Source of the DNA: JAFALX01 sp050734185 | GTDB lineage: Bacteria; Chloroflexota; Dormibacteria; Aeolococcales; Aeolococcaceae | Length of the DNA stretch: 16,210 nt | Direction: 5' to 3' | Assembly: GCA_050734185.1 (NCBI GenBank) | Contig: JBOHUE010000193.1 | Location: 1-16,210 of the forward strand | In this document: positions 6,818 through 13,273 of the stretch, piece after piece | Numbering within the stretch: the stretch's first letter is position 1 | Layout: every line of letters starts with the position of its first letter | The notes under the pieces: generated by a model | The model's database searches: none | Seen by the model: only the letters and a program-made list of their open reading frames with translations | What the model was told of the DNA's origin: nothing | Position numbers and translations under genes: made by a program

Positions 6818-6914
6818 TCCGGGCATCGGAGGGCACGCCTGCCCGGAGGATGGTGTGGCCGTCCGCGCAACCAGTCGGCTCGTACGCAGAGCGTCTGGAG
6901 GCTGTGCCCGTAGG

Positions 6915-7961
6915 ATGAGTCCGGTGACAGTGGCGGCAACCGCGGCCGGTCCCCGCATCGGAGCGCTGCAGCTCGACTCGCCGGTCGTGGTCGCCCCGAT
7001 GGTGGGCATCACCGACGTGCCCACGCGCGCGCTGGCCCACGAGCTCGGCGCGGCGCTCGTGTGCACCGAGATGGTCGCGGCCGACGCTGTCGTGCGCAGG
7101 GTCGAGCCGGCGATGCAGCTGCTCCAGTTCCCGGACGGCGTGCGCCCGGTGGCGGCGCAGCTGGTCGGCGGCGATCCCGCGGTGATGGCGGAGGCCGCGC
7201 AGATCGCCGTTGAGCGCGGCGCCCAGCTGGTCGACATCAACCTCGGCTGCCCCGTGGCGAAGGTGGTGAACCGCGGCAGCGGCGCGGCTCTCGCGCGCGA
7301 CGTTCACGCCACCGCGAGCGTGCTCAGCGCCATGGCGTCGGCCGTTGCGGTCCCCGTGACGGCGAAGATGCGCCTCGGCTGGGACCACCAGACGATCAAC
7401 GCGCCGGAGCTGGCGCGCGTGTTGCAGGACTCGGGTGCCGCAGCTGTGTCGGTGCACGGACGCACCCGCTGCCAGAAGTACCAGGGGCGGGCCGACTGGG
7501 CCGAGATCGCGCGCGTCAAAGAGGCGGTGAGCATCCCGGTGTTCGGCAGCGGCGACGTCGACGACATCGATACGGCGGCTCGGCGCGTGCGAGCCGGCGT
7601 TGTGGACGGCATCATCGTCGCGCGAGGGATGCTCGGCAACCTGTGGCTCGTTCGCCAGATGGCCAAACGGTTAACGAGCGGCGAGCAGATCGCCGACCTG
7701 AGCTTTGCGGAACGACTCGCGCTCACTCGCCGGCACGTGCAGATGCTGTCGGACCACCACGGCGAGAGCCGCGGGATGCGCATCGGACGCAAGTACGTCG
7801 CCTGGGCGGTGAAGGGATGCAACGGCGCCGCGCGTCTGCGTGCACGAGTGCAGGACCTCGACACCCTCGACCAGCTCGACGAGCTGCTTGGGTCTGCGCT
7901 CCTGTCCGGACTCGGGCCGAACGGGTGGTTCACGCCAGTCTTCACAAGCGGCGACGGCTGA
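6915..7961 (+). CDS. dusB: tRNA-dihydrouridine synthase
   Basis: A 348-residue FMN enzyme that reduces uridines to dihydrouridine in the tRNA D-loop using NADPH. Family signatures are present: SPVVVAPMVGITDVPTR at the N terminus, the catalytic Cys in DINLGCPVAKVV (C112), RGSGAAL, PVTAKMRLGWD with the Lys that contacts substrate RNA and FMN, SVHGRTRCQKYQGRADW, IPVFGSGDV and IIVARGMLGN in the flavin-binding barrel. The C-terminal helical domain includes the GRKYVAWAVKG segment common in bacterial Dus proteins. ATG at 6915 is used; GTG at 6924 is an alternative, lying seven bases after a TAGGAT -10-like box (6911-6916), and would give a leaderless start. The open frame runs further upstream, but only into the repeat region, which I exclude. 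Confidence 0.95.
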   Translation: MSPVTVAATAAGPRIGALQLDSPVVVAPMVGITDVPTRALAHELGAALVCTEMVAADAVVRRVEPAMQLLQFPDGVRPVAAQLVGGDPAVMAEAAQIAVERGAQLVDINLGCPVAKVVNRGSGAALARDVHATASVLSAMASAVAVPVTAKMRLGWDHQTINAPELARVLQDSGAAAVSVHGRTRCQKYQGRADWAEIARVKEAVSIPVFGSGDVDDIDTAARRVRAGVVDGIIVARGMLGNLWLVRQMAKRLTSGEQIADLSFAERLALTRRHVQMLSDHHGESRGMRIGRKYVAWAVKGCNGAARLRARVQDLDTLDQLDELLGSALLSGLGPNGWFTPVFTSGDG

Positions 7962-7994
7962 CTGACCCTCGCTGAGCGAAAGCCCAATCCCGGG

Positions 7995-8031
7995 AAAAGA
8001 AAAAGGGCGCCCCTGGAGACCAAGGACGCCC
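7995..8031 (-). terminator. Intrinsic terminator facing the minus strand
   Basis: Read on the minus strand, GGGCGTCC (8031-8024), an 11-base loop and GGGCGCCC (8012-8005) form a stem followed at once by TTTTTCTTTT (8004-7995). The T-run lies only on the minus-strand side, so it stops minus transcription and not dusB transcription. Confidence 0.65.
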
Positions 8032-8070
8032 CGAGAGGGGGGGCAATAGACAATCACAGCGTCACTGTGT
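7995..8070 (-). ncRNA. Candidate small RNA with own promoter and terminator
   Basis: The minus strand has a near-consensus promoter here: TTGACG (8106-8101), a 17-bp spacer and TATCAT (8083-8078), giving a start near 8070. The ~76-nt transcript would begin with a small hairpin, CACAG-TGACG-CTGTG (8069-8055), then a run of seven C, then an 8-bp GC-rich hairpin (8031-8024 paired with 8012-8005, one G-U pair) followed by TTTTTCTTTT, an intrinsic terminator. No start codon begins a credible protein inside it. I do not recognise the RNA family. It lies just past the dusB stop on the opposite strand. Promoter, length and terminator agree well; expression is unproven. Confidence 0.5.
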
Positions 8071-8077
8071 GATGGAG

Positions 8078-8106
8078 ATGATAGCGAAGGTGTCACATGT
8101 CGTCAA
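8078..8106 (-). promoter_or_regulatory. Sigma-70-type promoter of the candidate small RNA
   Basis: TTGACG (8106-8101) and TATCAT (8083-8078) match the housekeeping -35 and -10 consensus at five of six positions each, with the optimal 17-bp spacing. This is the best promoter match in the window and points away from greA. Confidence 0.6.
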
Positions 8107-8151
8107 GGGCCCGCTGGCGGATTGTGTCAACCATCACACGCCAGGCTAGCC

Positions 8152-8157
8152 TATACT
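8152..8157 (+). promoter_or_regulatory. Candidate greA -10 box
   Basis: TATACT is a strong -10 match 55 bp upstream of the greA ATG, placing the start near 8164 with a leader of about 49 bases. The -35 region has no good TTGACA match; instead CCATCACAC (8131-8139) lies there, which may be an activator or repressor site. Confidence 0.45.
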
Positions 8158-8212
8158 CGCGTGCTTCACAGTCGGGTTTGGTGCGCCGGGATAAGGGTAG
8201 GTACATACGTCT

Positions 8213-8674
8213 ATGGACAAGCCAGTTCTTTTGACCAAGGACGGCATCACGAAGCTTGAGTTGGAGCTTGACGAGCTACGAACGGTCCGCCGCGCCGAGG
8301 TGGCGGAGCGGATCAAATACGCCATTGACTTCGGCGACATCTCGGAGAACGCGGAGTACGAGGACGCCAAGAACGAGCAGGGCATGGTCGAGGGCCGCAT
8401 CCTCGTGGTCGAGAACATGCTGCGCAATGCCGTCGTCATCGAGGAGGCTCACGACGGGGGCGTCGTCGGCCTCGGCTCTTCGATCGAGGTGAAGGACGAG
8501 TTCGGCAAGCAGCCGTTCACGATCGTCGGGCCGGCTGAGGTGGACGTGGCTGCGGGGCGCATCTCGCTGGAGTCGCCCGTGGGCAAGGCGCTGCTCGGCC
8601 ACAAGGTCGGCGACGAGGTCGAGGTGCAGAGCCCGGGCGGCTCGCGCAAGGTGCGCATCACCGGCATCAGCTGA
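8213..8674 (+). CDS. greA: Transcription elongation factor GreA
   Basis: A 153-residue GreA, which enters the RNA polymerase secondary channel and stimulates cleavage of backtracked RNA. The N-terminal coiled coil runs to about residue 75, with the acidic tip in GDISENAEYEDAKNEQG (D42 and E45 correspond to the catalytic acidic residues) followed by EGRI. The C-terminal FKBP-like domain contains GSSIEVKDEFG, SPVGKALLGHKVGDEVEV and RKVRITGI. Length is standard. ATG 8213 is the natural start; a purine-rich AGGGTAGG lies rather far upstream. It heads a plus-strand run with lysS 39 bp downstream. Confidence 0.97.
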   Translation: MDKPVLLTKDGITKLELELDELRTVRRAEVAERIKYAIDFGDISENAEYEDAKNEQGMVEGRILVVENMLRNAVVIEEAHDGGVVGLGSSIEVKDEFGKQPFTIVGPAEVDVAAGRISLESPVGKALLGHKVGDEVEVQSPGGSRKVRITGIS

Positions 8675-8713
8675 GCCGCGCGGTCGCCCGCGCTTCTTGG
8701 AAGATAGGCACTC

Positions 8714-10276
8714 ATGCCGGGCGACGATCTCTTCTCGGAACGCCTGCGCAAGGTCGAGAGGCTCCGCGCTGACGGCGTCCCCGTCTATCAGGTCGACTTC
8801 TCGCCAAGCGTGTCACTGGCGCGCGCCCGCGCGCTCGCGGAATCGGAGTCCGGTGACACCGTGTCGGTCGCCGGGCGCGTGATGCGGTTGCGCCCGCAGG
8901 GCGGCACGTCGTTCGCCGACATCGACGACGAGAGCGGCCGCATCCAGGTGTGGTTGAAGGCGGACCACATGGAAGACCGGTATCGCATCGTCGAGTCCCT
9001 CGACCTCGGCGACATCATCGGCGTGACCGGGACCGTCACGCGCACGCGGCGCGGCGAGGCGAGCGTGCTCGCAGACGAGGCGACGCTGCTCGTGAAGGCG
9101 CTGCATCCACCGCCGGAGAAGTTCCACGGATTGCAGGATCAGGAGACACGCGCGCGCAAGCGCTATCTCGACCTGCTGAGCAGCGCGGACCAGCGGCGGC
9201 ACTTCGCGGCGCGCACCACCATCATTCGCTCGCTGCGGCGCACGCTCGATGGACGCGGCTTTCTCGAGGTGGAGACGCCGATCCTGCAGCCGATCGCCGG
9301 CGGCGGCGCTGCTGTGCCGTTCATGGCGCACTGGAACGCGCTGCACAGTGACGTGTTTCTGCGCATCGCCATCGAGCTGCACCTCAAGCGGTTGCTCGTC
9401 GGCGGCTACGCGCGCGTGTACGAAATCGGCCGCGTGTTCCGCAACGAGGGACTGTCGCCGCGACACAACCCCGAGTTCACGATGCTCGAGGCGTACCAGG
9501 CGTACGCGAACTACGACGACATGCGCGAGCTCACCGAGGCGCTCATCGTCGACGCCGCGTCGGCGGTGGGACCGTCGCGCGTCGACGCGGAGGGGGGAGA
9601 CCCCGCATGCGAGAACCCGCTGGTGCGTCATTTCGGCGAGCGCACCGTCGATCTGCAGCCTCCCTTCGCGGTGCGAACCATGTCGGACCTCATCACGGAG
9701 CGCACCGGTGTCGACGTCATCGACCGCTGGGACGACCTGCAGCGCGTCGCGACGGAGCTGAAGGTCGATGTCCCGCCGTCGCACGGTCCCGGCGCGACGA
9801 TGCTCGAGATCTACGAGCAGCTGGTGGAGCCGGCGCTGTGGGAGCCGACGTTCGTGATCGGCTATCCCGCCGAGGTGTCGCCGCTGGCACGCAAGCGACG
9901 CGACGACCCGCGTTTCGTCGAGCGCTTCGAGCTCATCGTCACCGGGCGTGAGCTGGCCAACGCCTTCAGCGAGCTCAACGATCCCATCGACCAGCGCAAG
10001 CGTTTCGAGGACCAGGCGAGGCTCCGCGCCGCCGGCGATGCGGAGATTCCGCCGATCGACGAGGACTTTCTCGAGGCGATCGAGATGGGCATGCCGCCCG
10101 CCGGCGGACTCGGGGTCGGTGTCGACCGCCTCGTCATGCTGCTCACCGGCGCGCAGAGCATCCGCGACGTGCTGCTGTTCCCCACGATGCGGCCCCAGCA
10201 TCGGTCGGCCGAGCGCGAGGCGCAGGCGCACGAGCAGCGCGCCCATGAGTCGCCGAGTCAGCGCGCCGAGGACTAG
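8714..10276 (+). CDS. lysS: Class II lysyl-tRNA synthetase
   Basis: A 520-residue LysRS that charges tRNA-Lys. An N-terminal OB-fold anticodon-binding domain covers about residues 48-145 (VSVAGRVMRLR, then SFADIDDESGRIQVW). The class II core follows: RKRYLDLL, motif 1 around FLEVETPILQPIAGGGAAVPF, motif 2 in YEIGRVFRNEGLSPRHNPEF with TMLEAYQAY after it, EVSPLARKRRDDP, ELANAFSELNDP, and motif 3 in GGLGVGVDRLVMLLTGAQSI with RDVLLFP. The last ~27 residues are a charged, Gln/Glu/Arg-rich tail beyond motif 3, longer than in many homologues. ATG 8714 has AGG a few bases upstream. serS begins eight bases after its stop, so the two are co-transcribed. Confidence 0.97.
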   Translation: MPGDDLFSERLRKVERLRADGVPVYQVDFSPSVSLARARALAESESGDTVSVAGRVMRLRPQGGTSFADIDDESGRIQVWLKADHMEDRYRIVESLDLGDIIGVTGTVTRTRRGEASVLADEATLLVKALHPPPEKFHGLQDQETRARKRYLDLLSSADQRRHFAARTTIIRSLRRTLDGRGFLEVETPILQPIAGGGAAVPFMAHWNALHSDVFLRIAIELHLKRLLVGGYARVYEIGRVFRNEGLSPRHNPEFTMLEAYQAYANYDDMRELTEALIVDAASAVGPSRVDAEGGDPACENPLVRHFGERTVDLQPPFAVRTMSDLITERTGVDVIDRWDDLQRVATELKVDVPPSHGPGATMLEIYEQLVEPALWEPTFVIGYPAEVSPLARKRRDDPRFVERFELIVTGRELANAFSELNDPIDQRKRFEDQARLRAAGDAEIPPIDEDFLEAIEMGMPPAGGLGVGVDRLVMLLTGAQSIRDVLLFPTMRPQHRSAEREAQAHEQRAHESPSQRAED

Positions 10277-10284
10277 GAGAGAGA

Positions 10285-11544
10285 GTGGTACCGCTGCAGC
10301 GCATCCGCGAGGATCCCGATCGCATCCGCGAGGGAGCGCGCATCAAGGGAGAGCACGCCCCCGTTGACGAGATCCTCGAGCTCGACGCGAGCGCGCGGGC
10401 GTTGCGCGCGTCCGTCGAGGGCGCGCGGGCGGAGCAGCGACGCACATCGAAGGAGCTGCGCGGCGCCCCCACCGACGAGCAGCGGCGCGAGCTCGACGCG
10501 TTGAAACAGCGTATCCAGGCGGAAGAAGCCGACCTCGCCGAGCTCGAGGCGCGCATCCACACGCTGCTGCTCGAGGTGCCCAATCCGCCCCACGAGTCGG
10601 TCCCGATCGGTCGCGACGCGTCCGAAAATGTCGTGCTGCGAACGTGGGGCGAGCCGCGATCGTTCGACTTCACGCCGCAACCGCACTTCGAGCTGGGCGA
10701 GCGGCTTGGCATCTTCGACTTCGAGCGTGCCGCCAAGCTGAGCGGGTCGCGCTTCGCGGTGCTGCGCGGCCCCGGCGCGCGCCTGCAGCGCGCGCTGACC
10801 ACCTTCATGCTCGACGTCGCGGTGGGCGACCATGGCTACACGGAGATTGCGCCGCCGTACCTTGTGCGTCGCGAGGCGATGCTGGGCACGGCGCAGCTGC
10901 CCAAATTCGAGGACGACGCGTATCACGCCGACGACGGCCTGTTCCTCATCCCCACGGCCGAGGTGCCCGTCACCAACCTCTACGCCGACGAGATCCTCGA
11001 CGGCGCGGCGCTGCCGATCAGGCACGTCGCGTTCACGCCGTGCTGGCGGCGCGAGGCCGGCGCAGCCGGCTCGGACACGCGCGGGTACATCCGGCTGCAT
11101 CAGTTCGAGAAGGTGGAGATGGTGCGCTTCACCACGCCCGAGACCTCGCTGGACGACCTCGAGTTGCTGACACAGCATGCCGAAACCGTGCTGCAGCGCC
11201 TCGGCATCCACTACCGCGTGCTGTCCATGTGCACCGGCGACATGGGCTTCGCGCAGTGGAAGAAGTACGACCTCGAGGCCTGGGCACCGGGCCTGGAGCG
11301 CTGGCTCGAGGTGTCCTCGTGCTCCGTGTTCGCCGACTTCCAGGCGCGGCGGGCCAACATCCGCTTCCGCCGCTCGGCCGCAGAGCGCCCCGAGTTCGTG
11401 CATACGCTGAACGGCAGCGCCCTCGGCGTGCCACGCACCTTCGACGCGATCCTGGAGACGTTCCAGGAGTCGGACGGCTCGGTCGTCATCCCCGGCGAGC
11501 TGCGCCCCTACATGGGCGGGCTGGAGCGCATCGCGGCCGCATGA
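10285..11544 (+). CDS. serS: Seryl-tRNA synthetase
   Basis: A 419-residue SerRS that charges tRNA-Ser and, where present, tRNA-Sec. The N-terminal long coiled-coil arm that grips the tRNA is at about residues 28-105, rich in Ala, Arg and Glu. The class II core shows GARLQRALTTFMLD, IAPPYLVRREAMLGTAQLPK, the LIPTAEVPVTNLY serine-binding TXE segment, motif 2 in FTPCWRREAGAAG with TRGYIRLHQFEKVE, EVSSCSVFADFQARR, and motif 3 in NGSALGVPRTFDAILETFQ with IPGELRPYMGG. GTG 10285 is preceded by GGAGAGAGA. Its stop overlaps the ATG of the thioesterase gene (ATGA), so the downstream genes are translationally coupled. Confidence 0.97.
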   Translation: MVPLQRIREDPDRIREGARIKGEHAPVDEILELDASARALRASVEGARAEQRRTSKELRGAPTDEQRRELDALKQRIQAEEADLAELEARIHTLLLEVPNPPHESVPIGRDASENVVLRTWGEPRSFDFTPQPHFELGERLGIFDFERAAKLSGSRFAVLRGPGARLQRALTTFMLDVAVGDHGYTEIAPPYLVRREAMLGTAQLPKFEDDAYHADDGLFLIPTAEVPVTNLYADEILDGAALPIRHVAFTPCWRREAGAAGSDTRGYIRLHQFEKVEMVRFTTPETSLDDLELLTQHAETVLQRLGIHYRVLSMCTGDMGFAQWKKYDLEAWAPGLERWLEVSSCSVFADFQARRANIRFRRSAAERPEFVHTLNGSALGVPRTFDAILETFQESDGSVVIPGELRPYMGGLERIAAA

Positions 11545-12038
11545 TCGGCGAGCTCGACGTCGAATGGCTCAACGATCGCAGCGAGTTCCAACAGAACTTC
11601 GTGCACGGGCTGCGCAACCAGTACGGCCTGCAGCTGCAGTTCGAGGTCGACGGCGACCGCATCGTCACGACGTGGACCGCGGAGGACCGTCATGTCGGGT
11701 TTCCTGGCTTCGTGCACGGCGGGCTGGTGGCGTCGGTGCTCGATGACACGATGGGGCGGTGGGCCGCGCTGCACCGGCGCTTCGTCGTCACCGCCAAGCT
11801 GGAGGTGCGCTACCGCGACGGGGCACCGCTGCACGTGCCGCTGCGCGCCGAGGGCTGGGCACTGCGCATGGCGCGCCGCGCTCTCCTCGCGGAGGGGCGC
11901 ATGGTGCTTCCCGACGGTCGCGTTGTCGCCGAGGCGAAGGGCACGTACATGCCGCTGTCACCGGCGCTCGAGGAGCGAATGCTGGACGCCTGGCCGGGCT
12001 TTCGCGAGTACCTCGAGCAGCAGGCGACCGCGGGCTGA
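11541..12038 (+). CDS. PaaI-like hotdog-fold thioesterase
   Basis: A 165-residue single-domain hotdog protein, probably hydrolysing an acyl-CoA thioester. The family signature is GFVHGGLVASVLDDTMGRWA, with HGG at residues 59-61 and acidic D68/D69 at the start of the central helix as the likely catalytic residues. The second half has the strands KLEVRYRDGAPLHVPLRAEG and EGRMVLPDGRVVAEAKGTY. The N-terminal ~45 residues resemble those of actinobacterial PaaI-like proteins. ATG overlaps the serS stop, and the CYTH gene starts five bases after its stop. Its position behind tRNA synthetases does not explain its substrate, which is unknown. Confidence 0.85.
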   Translation: MIGELDVEWLNDRSEFQQNFVHGLRNQYGLQLQFEVDGDRIVTTWTAEDRHVGFPGFVHGGLVASVLDDTMGRWAALHRRFVVTAKLEVRYRDGAPLHVPLRAEGWALRMARRALLAEGRMVLPDGRVVAEAKGTYMPLSPALEERMLDAWPGFREYLEQQATAG

Positions 12039-12043
12039 TCGGC

Positions 12044-12664
12044 ATGGCCATCGAGCGCGAGTTCAAGTACGACGTGGCGGAAACGTACGCGCTGCCAGCG
12101 CTCGACGGCATCGCAGGGTTGCGTGCGCGTGACCGCGGCGTCAGACAGCTGGATGCGATCTACTGGGACACCGACGACCTGCGCCTGCTGCGCGGCGGTT
12201 TCGGGCTGCGCCATCGCACCCGCGACGGCGGCGACGGCACCTGGACGCTGAAAGCCGGCTCGCACCGCGAGGGCGGCGCGATGGTGCGCGAGGAGACCGA
12301 GCTCGCGGGTGACGCTCGGCACATCCCCGACGACCTGATCGCGCGCTTCCGGGCCGCCGCGCCACCCGGCGACGTGCACCCGGTCGCGCACCTGCGCACC
12401 GCGCGACACGTGATCGACCTGAGCGAGGGCGGTCAACCGCTCGCCGAGCTCGCCGACGACACGGTCACCGTGTTCCGCGGCGACGAGCAGGTGCTTCGCT
12501 TCCGTGAGGTGGAGGTCGAGGTGCACGGCGACGAGGTTGGCCGGACCGCGCCTGTGCTCGAGCTGCTCCGCGCAGCGGGCGCGGTGCCTGCGGAGACCGC
12601 CTCGAAGTACGTGCGCGCGCTCCGCGCGCTCGGGCACGACGTCGGCGCCGCCGCCGACGAGTGA
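12044..12664 (+). CDS. CYTH domain protein (triphosphate tunnel enzyme)
   Basis: A 206-residue CYTH protein. The ExExK signature is at the N terminus in IEREFK (E4, E6, K8). Other tunnel-fold elements are the YWDTDDLRLLRGGFGLRHR strand pair with paired basic residues, GTWTLKAG, REETEL, and FREVEVEVHGDE, whose acidic residues would hold metal, then the SKYVRAL segment near the C terminus. Such enzymes act on triphosphates (inorganic triphosphate, thiamine triphosphate, or ATP in class IV adenylate cyclases). There is no CHAD domain, which often follows CYTH in larger bacterial proteins. It is the last gene of the greA-to-CYTH run. If it were a cyclase it could relate to the cNMP-binding protein at 2918-3436, but nothing in the sequence shows this. 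Confidence 0.88.
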   Translation: MAIEREFKYDVAETYALPALDGIAGLRARDRGVRQLDAIYWDTDDLRLLRGGFGLRHRTRDGGDGTWTLKAGSHREGGAMVREETELAGDARHIPDDLIARFRAAAPPGDVHPVAHLRTARHVIDLSEGGQPLAELADDTVTVFRGDEQVLRFREVEVEVHGDEVGRTAPVLELLRAAGAVPAETASKYVRALRALGHDVGAAADE

Positions 12665-12697
12665 CCTCACCGTCCGCTGCGGCGCCTCCCGGGCTCG

Positions 12698-12714
12698 GCT
12701 ACCATCGGGGTAGC
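12698..12714. promoter_or_regulatory. Palindrome overlapping a -10 box before the MarR gene
   Basis: GCTACC-ATCGG-GGTAGC is a perfect 6-bp inverted repeat with a 5-bp centre. It contains TACCAT (12700-12705), a TAnnnT -10 candidate 31 bp before the MarR ATG. MarR proteins often bind palindromes over their own promoters, so autoregulation is plausible. It could instead form a weak hairpin after the CYTH gene, but no T-run follows. Confidence 0.35.
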
Positions 12715-12736
12715 GGCCCGCAGCGGCCGCGGAATC

Positions 12737-13273
12737 ATGGCTGACACGAGCAGTTCCAGGGCGACGCACAAGGCGGAAGCGGCCGGGGCGTCGGGCTTCT
12801 TCGAGGACGCCTCCCTCGGCGACATTCGGCTCGCGGCCGCGTTCCGCCGGGGCTTCCGCCAGGCGATGGTGCTGATCAATCGAGCGCTTGCGCAGCACGA
12901 CCTCAGCCCGCTGCAATACCACCTGCTGCTCGAGGCCGGTGCCGCCGGCTGCGACGGCATCGTGCAGGGTGAGCTCGCCGAGCTGCTGCAGACACCGGAG
13001 GCGCGCGTCTCGCTCCTGGTGCACGAGCTCGGCGAGCGCCGGCTCGTCGACACCGTACGCGCCACCGCCGATCGCCGCGTGGTTCGCGTCGGGATCACCG
13101 CGGCGGGCAGCCGCGTCGTCAGCGCGGCGCTGGCGTCGCAGCGCGCGGCGCTCGCGGAGCTCGCCCGCGAGTTCGACAGCCCCTACGTGGGCGAGATGCT
13201 CCATCGCGCAGTCCAGCTATACCTGGGCGTGGACATCGCCCTGGACAGCCTGTCCTCGGAGCGTCTCGGCTAG
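12737..13273 (+). CDS. MarR-family transcriptional regulator
   Basis: A 178-residue winged-helix protein of MarR type. About 30 N-terminal residues are low-complexity (Ala/Ser/Thr). A dimer helix follows (LAAAFRRGFRQAMVLINRAL), then LSPLQYHLLLEAG, the HTH in QGELAELLQTPEARVSLLVH, and the wing DTVRATADRRVVRVGITAAG with the conserved Asp-Arg-Arg. The rest is the C-terminal dimer helix. ATG 12737 has only a weak ribosome site. A palindrome over the probable -10 box suggests self-regulation. Its last 57 bases overlap, tail to tail, the last codons of the hpnG-like gene on the other strand; whether it controls hopanoid genes is unknown. Confidence 0.85.
   Translation: MADTSSSRATHKAEAAGASGFFEDASLGDIRLAAAFRRGFRQAMVLINRALAQHDLSPLQYHLLLEAGAAGCDGIVQGELAELLQTPEARVSLLVHELGERRLVDTVRATADRRVVRVGITAAGSRVVSAALASQRAALAELAREFDSPYVGEMLHRAVQLYLGVDIALDSLSSERLG

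Larger units (their letters stand above)
6051..6914. other. Non-coding repeat and gene-fragment region between coaX and dusB
   Basis: This is the largest gene-free stretch. No frame here looks like a conserved protein beyond two short fragments of the neighbouring genes. It holds three related ~155-bp repeats (A and B direct, C inverted), a dusB 5' fragment joined to a coaX 3' fragment, and several GGAYGGYGTGGCC-like motifs. The layout fits an old tandem duplication of the coaX-dusB junction with a unit of about 530 bp, later altered by mutation and inversion. No transposase or integrase is present. Confidence 0.7.
7962..8212. other. dusB-greA intergenic regulatory region
   Basis: These 251 bp carry two divergent promoters: one on the minus strand for a short RNA that ends near dusB, and one on the plus strand for greA. 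No T-run-type terminator facing plus-strand transcription from dusB was found. The motif GTGTGATGG (8067-8075) and its exact inverse CCATCACAC (8131-8139) flank the central part. Confidence 0.55.

Noticed and set aside
6085..6860. CRISPR array or insertion sequence
   Set aside because: The repeats are long, few and partly inverted, with no regular spacers, and no transposase frame is present.
6217..6914. Open frames in the coaX-dusB gap, including a 104-residue extension of DusB
   Set aside because: Their only recognisable protein similarity is the short dusB and coaX fragments; the rest is repeat sequence, so they are not treated as genes.
7995..8031. Terminator for dusB on the plus strand
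   Set aside because: On the plus strand the hairpin is preceded by A-rich sequence and not followed by a T-run, so the signal works only in the minus direction.
8034..8042. Actinobacterial 6C RNA, because of the C7 run in the candidate small RNA
   Set aside because: 6C RNAs have two hairpins each with a C-run in the loop; only one C-run is present here and it does not sit cleanly in a loop.
7671..8096. A 141-codon minus-strand frame antisense to dusB
   Set aside because: It shows no conserved motif, lies mostly antisense to the well-supported dusB gene, and the intrinsic terminator would cut its mRNA.
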